In this document: piece by piece, positions 15,766 through 24,534 of the stretch
How the letters are laid out: each line of letters begins with the position of its first letter
Numbering within the stretch: position 1 is the first letter of the stretch
From: Bacillota bacterium
Lineage (GTDB): Bacteria > Bacillota > Clostridia > Christensenellales > CAG-138
Assembly (NCBI GenBank): GCA_023455425.1
Contig: JAEYCM010000037.1
Location: 32,096-96,095 of the forward strand
DNA: 64,000 bases
Direction of reading: 5' to 3'
Position numbers and translations under genes: made by a program
The notes under the pieces: model-generated
The model's database searches: none
Told to the model about the DNA's origin: nothing
Seen by the model: the letters and a program-made list of their open reading frames with translations, nothing else

Positions 15766-17046
15766 TCATACCTCCTTGTTCTGATCCGAATCAGATTTAG
15801 CAATATCAGAATAAGAAACTGATATCACCCCATCCATCACATAGGATATTTCTATAATTGAGTGATTAGTTACCCATTTCCCCCCCAGATAACCGGGGTC
15901 CTCATACTCTCCGTATCTTTCTCTGTATTTGTTAAGCAACATCATAGTTTTAGTTTGGTTAGCATCACTGCCTAAAAATAAAACTGATGCAGATACGAGA
16001 GTTTGATCATTCTCATCAAAGGTATATGTGACGTAGGTATCTGCATTTTCAAACCCCAAATTATCGTTGACAATATAACTCAGCTTGTTCGGATCATCCT
16101 CGTCTTGCTCATCAAATGTCTCTGAATTCTTAACCTCATCCTTGGTCATTCCCCATTTTGTATTGCGAAAATAATCCAAGTCATTAATAACCGGGGGAGT
16201 GGTGCTCTCCCGCTCCGGGATCTGCGTTTCCAATAAGCTAAATACCTCTAAGAACGAGCTTACTTTTGCGTTTTTATTTTGCGTAAACGTTGTGTAGCTG
16301 CCTGTAGGGTTGACGGCCAGATCGGTTAAGCTCTTATAAGAGCCATAGAGAGTATTGACAGTTGCATAGCATTCTTTAAACTCGTCTATTGGATTCTGTA
16401 GTTCTTTAAGTGTGTTTGCTACCTCGGCTTGATTTTTCTCAATATTCGAGGTCTGATCCATGAAATCCGGGTCCTTGAATAGGTTATATAATGCATCATT
16501 AAAGTCACTAACAAACCATAAATTATCGGTCATTGTATACTTATCGGTTTCGGCGTCACGTTCCTCATGAATTGCATTATTCCATACCTTGGCAGTCAAA
16601 TTACATACAGATTCCGCTTCACTAGCGCCATTAAGCATCGAATAACGAATTAAATGGAGTTTATCAATATAATCGTTCTTTGCATAGATTCGCGACTCTT
16701 CGGCCCGCGCAGTAGAATCTTTATATTCGCCTAAAGCTAAAAATGCTTCTTGCGCATTCCCATATTTCCCTTCAGTGAATAATGCTTGCGCCTCCTTATA
16801 AGCGGTACCCTGATCAACTGACTTTTTAATGAATATGCCACCGCCAATAAGTAAGGCCAGCCCAAGCACTGAAGCCCCTATTATAATGGCGGCTCTCTTT
16901 TTGGGCATAAATGATGGTTTAGTAGGAGGCGTTTCAGGCTTGGATGCCTCCTGCTCAGTTGCCTCAAAGGGATAGCCGCAATGCGGGCACGCCTTTACCC
17001 TATTAGATATCTCCCTGCCGCATTCAGGACAATTGATGAGTGCCAT
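15766..17046 (-). CDS. Zinc-ribbon membrane protein with TPR-like region
   Basis: 426 residues; the ATG at 17046 follows AAGGAGAG. A zinc ribbon opens it (NCPECGREI, then KACPHCGYPF), a low-complexity Pro/Thr linker follows, then one membrane helix (~residues 55-75, AAIIIGASVLGLALLIGGG). After this comes a TPR-like helical pair (ALFTEGKYGNAQEAFLALGE) and a C-terminal domain of ~130 residues. The ribbon would face the cytoplasm and the rest the outside. Such ribbon-plus-membrane proteins are common in Clostridia; the function is unknown. First of three coupled genes. Confidence 0.65.
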   Translation of the reverse strand: MALINCPECGREISNRVKACPHCGYPFEATEQEASKPETPPTKPSFMPKKRAAIIIGASVLGLALLIGGGIFIKKSVDQGTAYKEAQALFTEGKYGNAQEAFLALGEYKDSTARAEESRIYAKNDYIDKLHLIRYSMLNGASEAESVCNLTAKVWNNAIHEERDAETDKYTMTDNLWFVSDFNDALYNLFKDPDFMDQTSNIEKNQAEVANTLKELQNPIDEFKECYATVNTLYGSYKSLTDLAVNPTGSYTTFTQNKNAKVSSFLEVFSLLETQIPERESTTPPVINDLDYFRNTKWGMTKDEVKNSETFDEQDEDDPNKLSYIVNDNLGFENADTYVTYTFDENDQTLVSASVLFLGSDANQTKTMMLLNKYRERYGEYEDPGYLGGKWVTNHSIIEISYVMDGVISVSYSDIAKSDSDQNKEV

Positions 17047-17074
17047 AATAGGTTCTCTCCTTAACTCGTAATAT

Positions 17075-17464
17075 TCAATTTTCACCATATTGGGAAAGCA
17101 ATTCTTTTTTGATCTTCAGATAAAGCTTTATTTGATTCTCGATTTGCACCAAGTATTCGTTCGGTAAATTGTAAACCCAATCCAAAATTTCGGTTGATAT
17201 ATGTAGAGGAGCACAACGCTTCTTAACATCCTTGAAGAGGAAAACTATTGTTCCCTTTTCGGGTTCTGATAGTGTATCATATGGCTTCTCCGCGAGGGAT
17301 ATAAGTTCATAATATCGATCCCAAGCCCTGAAATCTATGTCATGAATTGTTTCATCTGGATTTTCTGGCCCCAGAATCAAGCGAAATATATCGGTTTCGT
17401 ATGGCATCGCGCCTATTCGAAGAAAGTTACTCTTGATTTTTTCAATGTCAACACGCTCTTCCAT
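17075..17464 (-). CDS. Hypothetical protein, 129 residues
   Basis: The start at 17464 has GAGGTG seven bases upstream. The product is helical and acidic (DFRAWDRYYELISLAEKP, later ENQIKLYLKIKKELLSQYG). It ends 28 bases before the zinc-ribbon gene and is probably the first gene of that group. No family is recognised. Confidence 0.55.
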   Translation of the reverse strand: MEERVDIEKIKSNFLRIGAMPYETDIFRLILGPENPDETIHDIDFRAWDRYYELISLAEKPYDTLSEPEKGTIVFLFKDVKKRCAPLHISTEILDWVYNLPNEYLVQIENQIKLYLKIKKELLSQYGEN

Positions 17465-17798
17465 ACAATAGCACCTCATGCATATTATAGCACATTTTGT
17501 ATGGAAATGATGTATACTGCACTACATTGTCACCTAGAATTGGTTCCACATTGACCCTAAAACTAATATTACTAGTAATGTCATAAAACTGGAACCAAAA
17601 TCTCATCAGCGAACTGTTGTGAAAGTCATCAAGGCATATTGCTTACTCAAAAAAGAGCAACCAATAAATCCGAAGAAGTGCGTATCAGTAGCTGGCGGGA
17701 ATTATTCCCATCAGGCCACTCCACATATAGTCAAAGCTACTATACTTAGCTTTTGACAAATGCGCCGTGTCATGTCCGCTTAGTCATACGGATGCAAT

Positions 17799-18069
17799 AC
17801 TAACTTTCTAACTGAAATAATCATTGACTTTCTACGCCAACCAGACACTAACTTTTTGTAGGGTGGGATGAAACGTCCCATTTCTGTTGAACCAGAAATA
17901 ACTTTACCGACTTTTAGGTATGGAATGTACCAACTTATGTACTGTAAACGGATTAGCGACTTTTATATATTAAAATGTGGGGATCAGGCCATCCGCAGGG
18001 GATGGTACTAACTTTTGATAGAGACGGAAATCCTAGTATTATACAGCAAATCGACTTACTAACTTTTGG
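17799..18069. repeat. Degenerate ~50-bp repeat array headed by ACTAACTTT
   Basis: ACTAACTTT occurs at 17799, 17847, 18007 and 18058; weaker versions (ATAACTTTACC, CGACTTTTATA) fall near 17898 and 17957, so units recur about every 50 bases. Several units contain a short hairpin such as TGGGA-TCCCA. No gene fits here. This is the main content of the 17465-18396 gap and may be iterons or partition sites for the nearby ParB-like protein. Confidence 0.5.
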
Positions 18070-18253
18070 TGTAAGCAAAATTGAGATATTGTGAGAGAAT
18101 AATTCAAATTATATTATGCTAATTGAGTATGAATTTAGGGTTTCTACAGGTTCCAAAAGTAAAAAATAAACGTGTTTTGGCCTTTCATGAAACTAATAGA
18201 CACCTTTTCTTGGCTAAAACCAGCTATCAAGAGCAGCATCAAAAAGTATACTC

Positions 18254-18375
18254 TTTGATACCACACAGAAATAGTATCAAAACTAGTATCAAAATGCCTG
18301 ATTTAGATATTTCAAGAATATTCTTTGAGCGTGTTGACATTTTGAGACTTTCAGGCTACATTGATGGTATCAAAA
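18254..18375. promoter_or_regulatory. Candidate res/crossover sites of the serine recombinase
   Basis: A TTTGATACCA at 18254-18263 faces AGTATCAAAA at 18273-18282 and 18285-18294 and GGTATCAAAA at 18366-18375. The cluster of inverted and direct copies just before the recombinase start resembles resolvase binding subsites. Confidence 0.45.
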
Positions 18376-18396
18376 ATTCGAAAGGGGATTTTGAGA

Positions 18397-19035
18397 ATGG
18401 CAGTGTACGGATACCATCGTACAAGTACGATAGACCAACACCTAGATAGAGGTGTTACGGCTATCAGGGAATATTGCAAAATGAATGGATTAGCATTAAA
18501 AGAACTCTTCACTGATCAACAGACAGGCAAGAATTTCGACAGACCCGATTATCAGGCAATGAAGCGAATAGCGGGGAGTGGTGATGTAATAATCCTTTCC
18601 GAACTGGATAGATTGGGTCGTAATAAGGAGAATACGCTACAAGAGCTGCGGCATTATAAAGATGTTGGTGTTAGGGTTATGATTCTTGAAATTCCCACGA
18701 CGTTAATTGACTACTCAAAAATGGGTGATGATTTGGCCTCCATGATCATGCAGACTGTAAATAATATGCTCATTGAGATGTACGCAACTTTTGCGCATGC
18801 AGAAATGCAGAAAAGGGAAAAGCGTCAGCGTGAGGGGATAGCCGCCATGAAGCAACGGGGCGAATGGGATAGATACGGCAGGCCGGAGGCCATCGAATAC
18901 AGCGTATTCAGCCGGGCATATGAAAAGGTCCTTGCAGGGCAGCTAAAGCCGTTTGAGTGCATGCGCCAGCTAGGCATGACAAAGCCTACATTTTATAGAT
19001 ACAAAAAGCGATATGACGCAAATTGCACGCAATAA
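18397..19035 (+). CDS. Serine recombinase (resolvase/invertase family)
   Basis: 212 residues from the ATG at 18397, which has AAAGGGG nine bases before it; the longer frame starts inside the putative res sites. The catalytic domain shows YGYHRTSTIDQ with the nucleophile Ser, then DRPDYQAM, and LSELDRLGRN with the paired Arg residues. A long helix follows, and the C-terminus has a helix-turn-helix (MRQLGMTKPTFYRYKKRY). This size fits small resolvases that resolve multimers, not large integrases. Next to the ParB-like gene it suggests plasmid-type maintenance functions. Confidence 0.9.
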   Translation: MAVYGYHRTSTIDQHLDRGVTAIREYCKMNGLALKELFTDQQTGKNFDRPDYQAMKRIAGSGDVIILSELDRLGRNKENTLQELRHYKDVGVRVMILEIPTTLIDYSKMGDDLASMIMQTVNNMLIEMYATFAHAEMQKREKRQREGIAAMKQRGEWDRYGRPEAIEYSVFSRAYEKVLAGQLKPFECMRQLGMTKPTFYRYKKRYDANCTQ

Positions 19036-19067
19036 AAAAGCCGGGCGTATGCCCGGCATTCTTTGTT
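19033..19067. terminator. Bidirectional terminator
   Basis: GCCGGGC-GTAT-GCCCGGC at 19040-19057, with T-rich ends on both strands. It separates the recombinase from the convergent repressor. Confidence 0.85.
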
Positions 19068-19072
19068 TTTGG

Positions 19073-19291
19073 CTATTCGGCTTTCTGATCATCAGGTATA
19101 TATTCCATGATATCGCCCGGTTGTGCATCCAGGGCGGCACAAATTTTACTTAGCGTATCGGTTTTTACTACTTCATCTTTGGCCAATCGTGCCATAATGG
19201 AGGCTGTTATTCCCGCCTTTTCTTGTAGCTCGTATTTCTTCATGTTCCTATCCAATAGTAGATGGAACAATTTTTTGTAGCTGATCGCCAT
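19073..19291 (-). CDS. XRE-family repressor
   Basis: 72 residues from the ATG at 19291, with AAGGAGG eight bases upstream. A single Cro/CI-type domain: KYELQEKAGITASIMARLAK, then LSKICAALDAQPGDIMEYI. It is divergent from the ParB-like gene across repeats of AGCGCTATA, so it probably represses the partition or replication module and itself. Confidence 0.85.
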   Translation of the reverse strand: MAISYKKLFHLLLDRNMKKYELQEKAGITASIMARLAKDEVVKTDTLSKICAALDAQPGDIMEYIPDDQKAE

Positions 19292-19371
19292 GTGCCCGCC
19301 CTCCTTTTCTATTGCCATTATACGGGGAAAATCGCGATAACGCAACATTAATAGCGAATACAAGAAAAACA

Positions 19372-19425
19372 TTGCGCAAGCGCTATATTAGCGCTATAAT
19401 AATAGCGTAGTCGTTATATTATTGG
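19372..19425 (+). promoter_or_regulatory. Promoter and operator repeats before the ParB-like gene
   Basis: TTGCGC (19372-19377) and TATAAT (19395-19400) are 17 bases apart. AGCGCTATA-type repeats overlap the -10 and its flanks (AGCGCTATATT, AGCGCTATAAT, AATAGCG), a layout suited to repression by the divergent XRE protein. Confidence 0.65.
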
Positions 19426-19549
19426 CGCGTACGGTATTGCGCAAGGCCCCGCGCACCGACCAAAGCACAACGGAGCCTTGCAGTTACCACCACAAGGGCG
19501 GCAAGTCCATTATAGCCGCCCGACCGTAAAAAGGAAAGGAGCGTTTATC

Positions 19550-20701
19550 ATGGCACACAACACAATCTATGTATCCCCGTCTGTTTTAAAGGTTCATCCA
19601 CGCAATCAGGAGTTTTTCGACGATATCGGAGGGGCAGAATACGAACGTTTCCGCACATCTATTAGAGAGGACGGAATATTGCAGCCTCTTATAGTTTCCT
19701 CCGATATGGTTGTATTAGCAGGCCATCAGCGATTGAAGGCTGCATTAGATGAGAAGTTCCCGCTTGTACCCATCAACATTAAAGATGATGTTCAAGCTGA
19801 GGACGATAAACTTAGAATTCTCTTTGCTTCAAACTTTGGACGCGCAAAAAACGATCCAATCAAGCAAGCTAGGGTATACGCTGAATATGAACGGCTGCGC
19901 GGTGTAAGGCAGGGCTCGAGCGGCAGAGTCGCGTTGGACAGGGATAATCCCCGTCCAACGCAAGAACAAATTGCCGCTGAACTAGGTACAACTTCTCCAA
20001 GCATAAGGAACTTAAAGAGCTTGCTAAAGCTGGAGCCTGCAATGCAGGAATTAATATCTGATGGGAAGATATCTCCCACAACCGGATTTAAGCTCATTGC
20101 AAAACTATCACTTGAAGAACAAAAACAACTTGTTTCGATGTTCCCGGAAGATTTTCGACTATCCAATACAGATATTGAGAAATATATTGCCGTTCTCAAA
20201 CAGAAGAACATTCAAATAGACGCAATCAACAAAGAAAACGCCGACATGGAAAGACGGCTAGAAAAAGCCACACAAAAGAATTTTGAGCTTGAAGAAACAA
20301 TACAAGTAAAGGCTAAAGCTCTTGCTCAAAATATGGTATCAACGGATATTGAAGGACGCAAAGTAGCGGAGGCCAGATACAGGCAAGAATACGAACATAA
20401 CGTAAAATTGCGGGAACAGCTAGACAAGCAAAGGGAAGAACTTGAAAAAGCAACCAGGAGCAACGACGCACTCAAGCAAGCTTTGGTACACGCAACCGAC
20501 CGCACACCGGGAAACCTTATGGCGTTTTGCGACGATATCATTCAACAGGTAGCAGCCTATGGCGCAAGTGATGCTTTTGGGGCCGCATTGGATGATAGCA
20601 ATATCCTTGCCGTAGCGGGAAAGGTAAAGGCCGCGGCAGCCGCCCTAAAGGGGTTGCAGGACCTCGTAAAGCGCGACAGCGCAAAGCAACAAGCGATATA
20701 A
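19550..20701 (+). CDS. ParB-like nuclease/partition protein
   Basis: 383 residues from the ATG at 19550, with AAGGAG upstream. Residues 5-100 form the ParB N-terminal fold with LAGHQRLKAALDE, the ParB/Srx nucleotide-binding motif. Residues ~125-190 carry the helix-turn-helix (TQEQIAAELGTTSPSIRNLK, then KISPTTGFKLIA). A long coiled coil follows (about 215-325) and a helical C-terminus. No ParA is nearby, so it may act as a CTP-dependent clamp on its own sites or as a regulator. It is typical of plasmids and phage-plasmids. Confidence 0.85.
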   Translation: MAHNTIYVSPSVLKVHPRNQEFFDDIGGAEYERFRTSIREDGILQPLIVSSDMVVLAGHQRLKAALDEKFPLVPINIKDDVQAEDDKLRILFASNFGRAKNDPIKQARVYAEYERLRGVRQGSSGRVALDRDNPRPTQEQIAAELGTTSPSIRNLKSLLKLEPAMQELISDGKISPTTGFKLIAKLSLEEQKQLVSMFPEDFRLSNTDIEKYIAVLKQKNIQIDAINKENADMERRLEKATQKNFELEETIQVKAKALAQNMVSTDIEGRKVAEARYRQEYEHNVKLREQLDKQREELEKATRSNDALKQALVHATDRTPGNLMAFCDDIIQQVAAYGASDAFGAALDDSNILAVAGKVKAAAAALKGLQDLVKRDSAKQQAI

Positions 20702-20720
20702 CAGAGGGATTTAGATCATC

Positions 20721-20748
20721 ATGGACGCCTTGCGGGCGTCCTTTTTTA
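20721..20748 (+). terminator. Intrinsic terminator after ParB-like gene
   Basis: GGACGCC pairs with GGCGTCC (20723-20741) and is followed by six T residues. Confidence 0.88.
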
Positions 20749-20820
20749 GCTTTGGACTGTAGGAACGCCCAATCGAAAAAATATCAATTGAGAAAATCTA
20801 AGGGAGCCGCATACATGCTC

Positions 20821-20858
20821 AAAGGGAAGAAAAGCCCGTGAGCGGGAACCCCCTTTTT
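20821..20858 (+). terminator. Second hairpin, possible terminator
   Basis: AAAGGG/CCCTTT encloses a CCCG-CGGG hairpin and ends in a T run. No gene precedes it directly, so it may end a small RNA or be a backup terminator. Confidence 0.4.
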
Positions 20859-20990
20859 GCATCCTATCCGTCCAGTAAATGCTATTTTTTTCTGCCGAAC
20901 AAATTTTGACGTCACGCATACTCCTATCATGTGTATACTTCCATGGTTCTCCTAAGGTAGTTGCCTATTAAAACCTCCCTTCTCGTTGCA

Positions 20991-21101
20991 TGAACATTTA
21001 GAAGCCGAAAATCGGAGTATAGGTACAATTATACGCACGCCTTAATTTTCAATGCCGCAAATGCCCTATTTATCTTGCTTTGTGGAATCCTAAATGTCCA
21101 C
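20991..21101. repeat. ~110-bp inverted-repeat structure, copy B
   Basis: The ends TGAACATTTAGAA and its near reverse complement ending TAAATGTCCA match the arms of copy A (3758-3871). The interior keeps the same order: a hairpin GTATA-TATAC, then GCACGCCTTAAT, then CCCTATTTAT. The central stem differs in sequence but still pairs. Its right end overlaps the last codons of the small gene at 21090. This explains most of the 20702-21089 gap. Confidence 0.75.
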
Positions 21102-21254
21102 GTTTTTGGTTGGTTCCATCAGGCCATCCTTTACGAGCTTATATTGCTCTTCTGTGATAATTCCGTCTTTCACCATATCTTCAAACATAATCAACACCAC
21201 TTCCTTCGCAATCTGGTCCCAGTCAACATCGTCGTGCCATTTAATTTTCTCCAT
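21090..21254 (-). CDS. SHOCT-like small protein
   Basis: 54 residues with GGAGG before the ATG at 21254. The C-terminal half has the SHOCT-like pattern MVKDGIITEEQYKLVKDGLM, a short helical oligomerisation motif found in many mobile-element proteins. Its stop lies inside the right arm of inverted-repeat copy B, so the last residues may be supplied by the repeat. Confidence 0.65.
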   Translation of the reverse strand: MEKIKWHDDVDWDQIAKEVVLIMFEDMVKDGIITEEQYKLVKDGLMEPTKNVDI

Positions 21255-21502
21255 AATACCTCCAATGTGTGTTTTGGAGGCAATTATGCTCAATTCTATA
21301 GGTTTTAACAGATTGCATTTACTAAGCTATTGTTTAAAGCTTCCATTCCTCAGTATCCCAAGGAAAAGTTTTCTTGCCATTTTGGCTGAAACTCATTCCT
21401 CCTGACCTCATTTTATAGAAGTAATACGCTCAGGTGCTACTATGTTTTGAGAATATTGTAAGAAAACGCTTTTTCATGTTATCATTTAGCTGAGGTGATA
21501 GT

Positions 21503-22093
21503 GTGAACCACCTGGAAAAAACCGAAATTCCTCTCGGAGTAAAAATCAGCAAAGATCTAATTGTTGAGCTCGCCGAAAGCTGCAAGGATGTACTCGGATC
21601 AATACAAGACGTCAGAGTATCTGTCGATAATGTCTCGTACGATAATTTAGAGGAATTTATTCGTTGCTACTATGAAAAGGAGATTCAAAAATGGCATGTT
21701 TGGGCGGCTGATTTAGATACGAAGACAACGATTCTTATCATCAACGCCTACCCAGATAAACTAAATGTTTCTGTAGAAGCTGGCGATTCGGTTAGAGCAC
21801 AAGAGCTACTTAAATTATTAGTGAAAACAATAAACAGAGTTCCTGCTATCGATCCGAGATTTTTATTATTAGATCAGGTAAGCAAAGCCCCTGCTCAACA
21901 CTATGACGTTAAAATACCCGATCCAATTAATGTTGTATTATCAACATCCGCCGCTGAACGGAGTTATACTGAATTAAAGAATGTCAAGACTTTTAGGGAT
22001 TGGATCAAACTAAATAAGTATGAAATTATCAAGGGTATAATCTTTGCGATTCTAGGGGGCATTATAACTTATGTGATCACTATTATTACATAA
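21503..22093 (+). CDS. Hypothetical tail-anchored protein
   Basis: 196 residues from GTG, with GAGGTG about five bases upstream. The soluble part is mixed alpha/beta; residues ~172-194 form a C-terminal membrane helix (GIIFAILGGIITYVITIIT), so the protein would face the cytoplasm. No family is recognised. It is followed by a disrupted gene on the same strand. Confidence 0.6.
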   Translation: MNHLEKTEIPLGVKISKDLIVELAESCKDVLGSIQDVRVSVDNVSYDNLEEFIRCYYEKEIQKWHVWAADLDTKTTILIINAYPDKLNVSVEAGDSVRAQELLKLLVKTINRVPAIDPRFLLLDQVSKAPAQHYDVKIPDPINVVLSTSAAERSYTELKNVKTFRDWIKLNKYEIIKGIIFAILGGIITYVITIIT

Positions 22094-22174
22094 TCACTGT
22101 TACCATAATCCGGTTTGACATTTAGTCATTTGAGAGTACGCATCTGCTATGTTATAAAAATGACGGAGCAATAT

Positions 22175-22693
22175 ATGAAGCGTATCGTTTTGATTGGAAC
22201 ATACCATTATGACCCATTAGGTCGGCAGAAAATTCACACGCTGTTACATCGTCTCAGAGATGAGAAACATTTTATCCCAGATTTTATTGCCGTAGAATGG
22301 AAAGAAGATCATGCAAGGAGAATTATCGCACAGAGATCTTGATATCGACAATTGCTTGCCGAAAGATTTCCGCTATTATCCGTTGAAGACTTGGTAGTGC
22401 TTTCAAATTCCCTGGCCTATGAAGCAGATAGCCATCAAGATATTTATCCGAACGTGCCTATTATTTGGCTTGACGAAAAAAGAGCTTCAGTCCCGGATGT
22501 GCGCATTGATAACTATGCAGCAAGCACATTAGGCGTTCAAGCCGATAACCTATATCATGCGAGAATAAGTGATCCGCGCGATCTTCAGTCTTTTTCTTTT
22601 GCCGCACACTATGTCGCTGACAAAACTCGTGAAAATGGAGAAGAAAGAGACACACAGTTTTCCCAAGCACCTATTAGTATAGCCTATTCTTAA
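22175..22693 (+). pseudogene. Gene split by an in-frame TGA, possibly TraB/PrgY-like
   Basis: Two open frames, 22175-22342 and 22343-22693, are in the same frame and separated by one TGA at 22340-22342 (after QRS, before YRQLLAERFP). Together they read as one protein of about 172 residues. GTYHYDPLG near the start recalls the GTxH motif of TraB/GumN-type proteins, but the match is weak. A single base change from TGG would explain it; readthrough is another possibility. Confidence 0.6.
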
Positions 22694-22755
22694 TCTAAAC
22701 TTGGTGCTTTTATATAGTAAGCCCGTATAGAATGCGTGGTATAATGGGAGGCAAT

Positions 22756-23103
22756 ATGATAGATGTTGAGAATGAATACAAAAGAGCCTTCAAGTTCAAT
22801 AAGCGACATGCAAAGCATTGGACTACTTATAGCGCCCACAGAGCACACTCTAGCACCACATATCTATTAGCGCCAGCAAAAAAGATATTTAAATTTATTA
22901 ATGAGTTAGAGGCTAATACTCTGTTGTACGAAGAGAAATTTGGCCTGTTGATGGACTTTTATTGTACAGAAGAGGAAAAAGAAAGAAGTAAGGACATTAT
23001 GGTAAGTAGTTTCTATCACGATTGTCTACGCTACTGCCAGAGGGCAATTAGCGATATTAAAGATGGCGTCCCTGTTACTATACGCAAGATGTCAAAAGGA
23101 TAA
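22756..23103 (+). CDS. Hypothetical protein, 115 residues
   Basis: The ATG at 22756 follows GGGAGG. The product is helical and basic with a conserved-looking NKRHAKHWTTYSAHRAHSST near its start. It ends 93 bases before the DUF2158 gene on the same strand. No family is recognised. Confidence 0.55.
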   Translation: MIDVENEYKRAFKFNKRHAKHWTTYSAHRAHSSTTYLLAPAKKIFKFINELEANTLLYEEKFGLLMDFYCTEEEKERSKDIMVSSFYHDCLRYCQRAISDIKDGVPVTIRKMSKG

Positions 23104-23195
23104 TAAACGATAGATCTCAACACACAAAATACGTGTTTAATTGAGTAATAGAATAATAAACTGTTGTTCAGTACAAAAGAAAGGATGGGGAGAAC

Positions 23196-23372
23196 ATGGA
23201 ATTGAAAGTTGGAGCTGTTGTGCAGCTAAAAAGTGGTGGCCCGAAAATGACGATAACTGAAATAGGCAAGTATAATTATTCAGATCACGAACAGGCAAAG
23301 TGCGTTTGGTTCGATGGCGCTAAAAAGTTCGAGAGCTTATTTGAAGAAGAAACGCTAGAGGTTATAGACTAG
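23196..23372 (+). CDS. DUF2158 (YodC-like) protein
   Basis: 58 residues. It begins VGAVVQLKSGGPKMTI and continues CVWFDGAKKFESLFEEETL, matching the short YodC/DUF2158 beta-barrel family (KVGDVVxLKSGGPxMTV...CxWFD). The role of this family is unknown, but it is common on plasmids and mobile elements. The ribosome site is a GGGGAG before ATG. Confidence 0.85.
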   Translation: MELKVGAVVQLKSGGPKMTITEIGKYNYSDHEQAKCVWFDGAKKFESLFEEETLEVID

Positions 23373-23464
23373 CCTCAAATTGACTAAGGAATTACTGGAC
23401 AACAGTTTATTTAATATTTAGAGAACGAGCGCATGTCGTGTCATTGTAAAGAATCCATGATTGA

Positions 23465-23665
23465 TTGAAGTTTGAAATTGGCGATACCGCTTGGTTTATA
23501 ACTAGCAGCTCAACTAACGACGGTTGGTCTGCCGTGCAGCGTAAAATTTCACGCATACTTGGAGATGGCGATCCGCTTTATTATGGCGGAGATGATATTG
23601 CTGTTCCGAAAGATCGTCTGTGCGAATTAGCAGCAGAGGCTTTTGTGTGGAGCTCGAGACATTAA
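23465..23665 (+). CDS. Small hypothetical protein, KOW-like pattern
   Basis: 66 residues from a TTG start; no clear ribosome site is seen, so the start is uncertain. The pattern FEIGDTAWFIT...AVQRKISRIL...YYGGDDIAVPKD resembles small SH3-like or KOW-like barrels. It lies upstream of another element gene on the same strand. Confidence 0.45.
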   Translation: MKFEIGDTAWFITSSSTNDGWSAVQRKISRILGDGDPLYYGGDDIAVPKDRLCELAAEAFVWSSRH

Positions 23666-23712
23666 GGAGCGCACAGGAATTCAAGTTTTACATATTTGAG
23701 GAGGATTACACA

Positions 23713-24231
23713 GTGAACATGCTTTCAGATCAGTTGAGATCAGACTTATTCGATGCCTGCAAGGAATGCATTGAACTTGGTTATCATCCAAGTCTCTTTT
23801 TGAAAATGATGGTCTCCGACAAAGATGTTGTTCGCGTTGCCCGAAAACTAGTGATGAGAGAAGAACCTACTGATGGATTTACACGCCTTTGGGAGATGAA
23901 AAGACTTGATCTAAGTGTTGAAGCACATGTCATCCAAGAAAAATATAAAAGCCTTTTTACGGAAGACGAGATTCAGTTCTGTAAAGATAGACTAGAAGAG
24001 TACGAGTATTATAAAAAGAATGAAGAAGCAAGTGTTGAGAAAAAAGAATTAATTTTATGTGACGATGAGCAAAACCTCACTGGCGTTCGCGTTGACAAAG
24101 ATGGAGATATCGAGTTTTTCCAACGTATTCCTAGTGGTTTTTTGAGTTATACAACCGAGAGCTGCTACATAGACAAGGGCGATGTACTTAAAGTAATTAA
24201 ATTTCTGAAAGATTACATAAATCAAAAATAA
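23713..24231 (+). CDS. Hypothetical protein, 172 residues
   Basis: Begins at GTG 23713, eight to nine bases after GAGGAGG. Mostly helical in its first half (RSDLFDACKECIELGYHPSL), with a beta hairpin (LTGVRVDKDGDIEFFQRI) in the second. No family is recognised. It is the last gene before the right attachment site. Confidence 0.55.
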   Translation: MNMLSDQLRSDLFDACKECIELGYHPSLFLKMMVSDKDVVRVARKLVMREEPTDGFTRLWEMKRLDLSVEAHVIQEKYKSLFTEDEIQFCKDRLEEYEYYKKNEEASVEKKELILCDDEQNLTGVRVDKDGDIEFFQRIPSGFLSYTTESCYIDKGDVLKVIKFLKDYINQK

Positions 24232-24534
24232 TATTGAGTTGTCCTATTCAGTAACTCTTTGGAGCGCTTGCGTCGAGAACTATATCTGCTTAATTCACCC
24301 CACTATTTTCACGGTGGGGTCAAGTAAGCATATAAATACATTCTTAGATTGGTAATTGGAATGTTTGCATACTGGGTGTAGGATGGTTGGTGTCTGTTAT
24401 CCTGAGTTCTACTCAATTGTCAATTGAATTAGCCTAGAAGTCACCTTGGCTCAAGTTGTTGATGCCATGAGAACCCCCTATTTTAGGGCATTTCACGCCA
24501 CTACAGCACTACCTATTCCAACGTCTTGAACACT

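Noticed and set aside
17799..18069. CRISPR array
   Set aside because: Repeats are short and degenerate, spacers are not uniform, and no cas gene is present.
18123..18449. 108-codon plus-strand frame before the recombinase
   Set aside because: No ribosome site, overlaps the recombinase start in another frame and the putative res sites; no domain.
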